Assembly: GCA_030407315.1 (NCBI GenBank)
Contig: JALQPE010002017.1
Coordinates: 1-22,088, forward strand
Source: Asparagopsis taxiformis
Lineage: Eukaryota > Rhodophyta > Florideophyceae > Bonnemaisoniales > Bonnemaisoniaceae
Length of the DNA: 22,088 bases
Direction of reading: 5' to 3'
Shown here: positions 19,658 through 22,088 of the stretch, one piece after another
Layout: every line of letters begins with the position of its first letter
Position numbering within the stretch: the first letter of the stretch is position 1
Notes under the pieces: generated by a model
Database searches by the model: none
Told to the model about the DNA's origin: nothing
The model's input: the letters and a program-made list of their open reading frames with translations, nothing else
Translations under genes and position numbers: made by a program

Positions 19658-21184
19658 CTACTCCCCTTCATTCTCGATTTCATCATCGACGAATACCTTC
19701 ACATATTCTGCATCTCCTCCGTCCTCTTCCATAGACCTGAAGCTCTCCTCCAGCACTGATTCCCCCCCATCGTCTACGTTCAGTTCTTCATATCTATCAC
19801 GCGATATAGTCAAAACCTCCTCATTCATGAACCGACTACTCACCCGCTCCCCGGGAAGAAGCAGTTTCACTGCTTCATTGATTTCCCGGATTTGCGCTCC
19901 TTCCACCTCTGTTCCACTTTGAAATTTCAAAATCGTTCGGAACCCGTATGCAAGTATGTAGATGAATTGCAAGGAGTATTCTGAACGTCGCAGGAACATG
20001 TTCTTATCAGAACATTGCGTGTAGGCGACTGCAAAGTTCAGTGCAACCTCTACTAAATTGATCCTCCTAGTCAAAAACCTCTTGTCCGGTTCTCCAATTA
20101 TTTGAACTTCGTACTCGACTTTGAATAGCATTTCTTTTCGCACTGCAATGAAGTCGCGAAGAATCTTCATATTCTTGTCATCCATTGCTGCACGCTCCGC
20201 TGCATTCATTTTCCTCTGCGCCGAGTACAGACTTGGAACTGACTCAATGTCCAGCCCACCGTCGTGCAAATGATGCTCCATTCGGACTGAACCTTGAAAC
20301 CCACTGTATAGAACGAATCCAAGATCTCGGATGAACCGGTTTCGCACATGATCTCTGGACTTGTTCATAAACCCGGTCACTGCTGTGAGTGCCGATTTCG
20401 TCACAGTGATGCCTACCTCCTTTCTGTGCAACGGCCCATTGTCTCCAACCTTTCTTCGCTTCTGCTTTCGAGCGGCCCCATCACTTCCCTCGGACGTCCC
20501 ATGCATTCCATCCATGCGAGCAGAGTCCGTTCCGCGAATTGTCTCCTCAATGGTCCCGGTAGTCACATACCCCCGCGCCCTCCACCGTTCGATACCTTCC
20601 GACGTTCCATTGGAGCTGGAACGGTCTCCTCCCTCTCTGAAAGAATTGTTTTGACACGTATTCTTGATTAAAGAGGTCACAACTTGGCAGCGCAATTCAA
20701 TGTGGTTCCGGCCGGCAAGCGTCCTATTGAACACATCCTTTCGCTCATTGCTCTGCCTGGCGAACATCAGCGTATTGATTAGCTGGCATCCGTTGAAATG
20801 CCTATCCCTCTTATCCACCATTGCCTTCGTGTACGTTGGAACAACAGCACACAGCACAGCACACACCATTTCGAACGTGAACGATTTCTCCGCATCCTGC
20901 GCAATGCGGAGACGTTCCCTGTCCTTCTCGGAGGCGATCTTCTTCGGATGTCCTTGTCCCTGGCTCAGAAGCCCATCGACGATGCTCTTGACCTCCTGCA
21001 TATCGGTGTTTAGCATGGAGACAGTCTTGGCGACATTTCCGAGAGTCTCGCGTAATTGAATGGTGCTCTTCTCGACGGCATCCATTTTATCACTCAGGGC
21101 TTTCAACTCTGCAGTGATGTTCGAAAAGCCCTCACGCGTTATTTCGGAAAATGCGGCGATGCTTACGGAGGTTTCGGGATTCAT
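19658..21184 (-). CDS. unrecognised coiled-coil protein with acidic tail
   Basis: A 508-residue ORF read from the first true ATG at 21184 (MNPETSVSIAAF), because the open frame upstream lacks an ATG. Residues about 8-75 form a predicted coiled coil with regular hydrophobic spacing (FSNITAELKALSDKMDAVEK ... MLNTDMQEVKSIVDGLLSQ). A Ser/Gly-rich low-complexity part follows around residues 180-240, then a basic cluster ARKQKRRKVGD that looks like a nuclear signal. A long helical region (about 260-450) lacks any motif I recognise, and the final ~50 residues are strongly acidic (D/E-rich). There are no catalytic signatures. The single uninterrupted frame of over 500 codons is strong evidence that it is a real gene. 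A structural or DNA-associated partner of the neighbouring proteins is possible but unsupported. Confidence 0.75.
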   Translation of the reverse strand: MNPETSVSIAAFSEITREGFSNITAELKALSDKMDAVEKSTIQLRETLGNVAKTVSMLNTDMQEVKSIVDGLLSQGQGHPKKIASEKDRERLRIAQDAEKSFTFEMVCAVLCAVVPTYTKAMVDKRDRHFNGCQLINTLMFARQSNERKDVFNRTLAGRNHIELRCQVVTSLIKNTCQNNSFREGGDRSSSNGTSEGIERWRARGYVTTGTIEETIRGTDSARMDGMHGTSEGSDGAARKQKRRKVGDNGPLHRKEVGITVTKSALTAVTGFMNKSRDHVRNRFIRDLGFVLYSGFQGSVRMEHHLHDGGLDIESVPSLYSAQRKMNAAERAAMDDKNMKILRDFIAVRKEMLFKVEYEVQIIGEPDKRFLTRRINLVEVALNFAVAYTQCSDKNMFLRRSEYSLQFIYILAYGFRTILKFQSGTEVEGAQIREINEAVKLLLPGERVSSRFMNEEVLTISRDRYEELNVDDGGESVLEESFRSMEEDGGDAEYVKVFVDDEIENEGE

Positions 21185-21714
21185 CTTGACCTTGCAATTG
21201 GAGTTTGCTAAAAGGAGAATTGCTTTGAAGGATGTCACGCTTAGTACAGCAGTGTTGTAGCAAATATCATTTCAGTGGATGCATCCATCCTGGTCTACTC
21301 TACATAATAATAATGCTTCCCAGTGCTCCGTAACGGTTATTTTTCATAATTTAGTGGTGGATGGTGCGTATTCTTTCCTTTGCCACCACCCACGTCCTGT
21401 GCATACCACACCTCGCTACCAGACTGACGTCTCCTACTAGACACTTTCAATGCAAAGATAGATAGGTATAATTTGAAATGCTAAACTCAACATATTATAG
21501 CTACTATGTACATTCTCTCCTTACGGTGAGACAAACCAGATATGTTCTGTTCTCCCAATCTTCCTTTCTCCAACGTCCTATTCAGCATCTAGCTTCCCGC
21601 ACCCAACTATCTGTAAAGCACCATCACAATTAATATAGTCGTATACCACACACCATTCCAATATTTACCTTCACACCAACACTATGCTCCATATTTCCTC
21701 TAAGTCCACTCCAC
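21185..21714. other. upstream region of the coiled-coil gene
   Basis: About 530 bp, AT-rich, including a short ATAATAATAATG run near 21305. No coding sequence or RNA recognised. It probably holds the promoter of the minus-strand gene. Confidence 0.4.
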
Positions 21715-22088
21715 CAGACAGTGTTGTCAAACAATGCACGGTACTACCCGCAGACAATACAATTTGCTATCTACACTACTGTCTACAGATTTCCCCAGAC
21801 AGTGCAGTAATACAGTACAATGTATTGTCTCAGACAGTAAAATGTACTGTCTGCACATACTGTCTGGCGGCAACACTTCCGGACAGTAAAATTTACTGTT
21901 CTGGACAGTAAATTTTACTGTTTTTGGTACTGTCCAGATTTCGTGCAGTTTACTGCTGCAGCAGTATTCTGAAATTTCCAGACAGTAATTTTACTGTCTC
22001 CGCGCACTGTCTTGGCCAGACAGTAATTTTTACTGTCTCAGACAGTAAATTTACTGTCTGTTTTCATTCTCAACACCGTAGTGTCTCT
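21715..22088. repeat. array of ACAGTAAA/TTTACTGT palindromes (continues past the window end)
   Basis: At least six palindromes of the form CAGACAGTAAA(A/T)TTTACTGTCTG: about 21831-21853, 21881-21899, 21904-21922, 21981-21998, 22017-22039 and 22039-22060, the last two abutting. Degenerate half-sites (CAGACAGTG, GCAGTTTACTGC, ACTGTCTG) fill the gaps from 21715. The units are shorter than those of arrays 1-5 and the sequence differs, so this is a second palindrome family. The density and repeated inversion suggest either nested TIR elements or a protein-binding array. Confidence 0.8.

Noticed and set aside
20348..21059. Plus-strand ORFs opposite the coiled-coil gene
   Set aside because: Short, overlapping antisense frames; the minus-strand 508-codon frame accounts for the region.
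1..22088. Transposase, integrase, reverse transcriptase, tRNA or rRNA genes
   Set aside because: Looked for characteristic motifs and found none; mobility therefore rests only on repeat structure.

Overview
The window looks like nuclear DNA of a unicellular eukaryote. Start codons sit in good Kozak contexts, there are no Shine-Dalgarno-like operons, spacers are pyrimidine-rich, and the proteins include nuclear-type basic signals, a SET domain and a Tudor-like domain. The lineage cannot be fixed by eye; an alga-like protist or an early-diverging fungus would fit. No rRNA, tRNA, transposase, reverse transcriptase or integrase was recognised.

Left part (1-12544): a direct tandem repeat of about 3.9 kb in three copies (858-4763, 4764-8684, 8685-12543). 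Each copy carries the same large gene. Aligning the three copies by eye, every reading-frame break I traced in one copy is open in at least one other, so together they support one long ORF of about 1,100 codons, or about 1,210 with the extra N-terminus found only in copy 1. Its product has a ParB/sulfiredoxin-like domain (D-G-S-H-R motif), a Ser/Pro-rich linker with basic nuclear-localisation-like stretches, and a C-terminal domain with the spaced H-x-D ... H ... R pattern of 2-oxoglutarate/Fe(II) oxygenases. The copies differ mostly by single-base indels, which may be uncorrected long-read errors rather than real decay.

Palindrome arrays (17-336, 4630-4763, 8555-8684, 12479-12822, 13355-13771) punctuate the repeat and lie on both sides of it. 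They alternate a near-perfect 37-bp palindrome with a roughly 54-bp palindrome centred on TTTACCSGGTAAA. The complete arrays have inverted TTACAG...CTGTAA ends, so they look like MITE-type elements. A 78-bp hairpin lies at 13276-13353.

Right part (14048-21184): a minus-strand gene for a beta-type DNA amino-methyltransferase fused to a SET domain (14048-16766). Directly upstream on the same strand is a small second ParB-like gene (16968-17510). Divergent from these is a gene with an N-terminal Tudor/Agenet-like segment (18022-19383). Convergent to that is an unrecognised coiled-coil protein gene (19658-21184). The window ends in a different palindrome array built on ACAGTAAA/TTTACTGT (21715-22088).

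Taken together, the locus groups candidate chromatin and DNA-modification enzymes (DNA methyltransferase, SET, putative 2OG oxygenase), two ParB-like proteins and a possible Tudor-type reader among dense palindromic repeats. My working hypothesis is a mobile or selfish locus carrying its own epigenetic toolkit. The domains are read from motifs; the functional link between them is inference.
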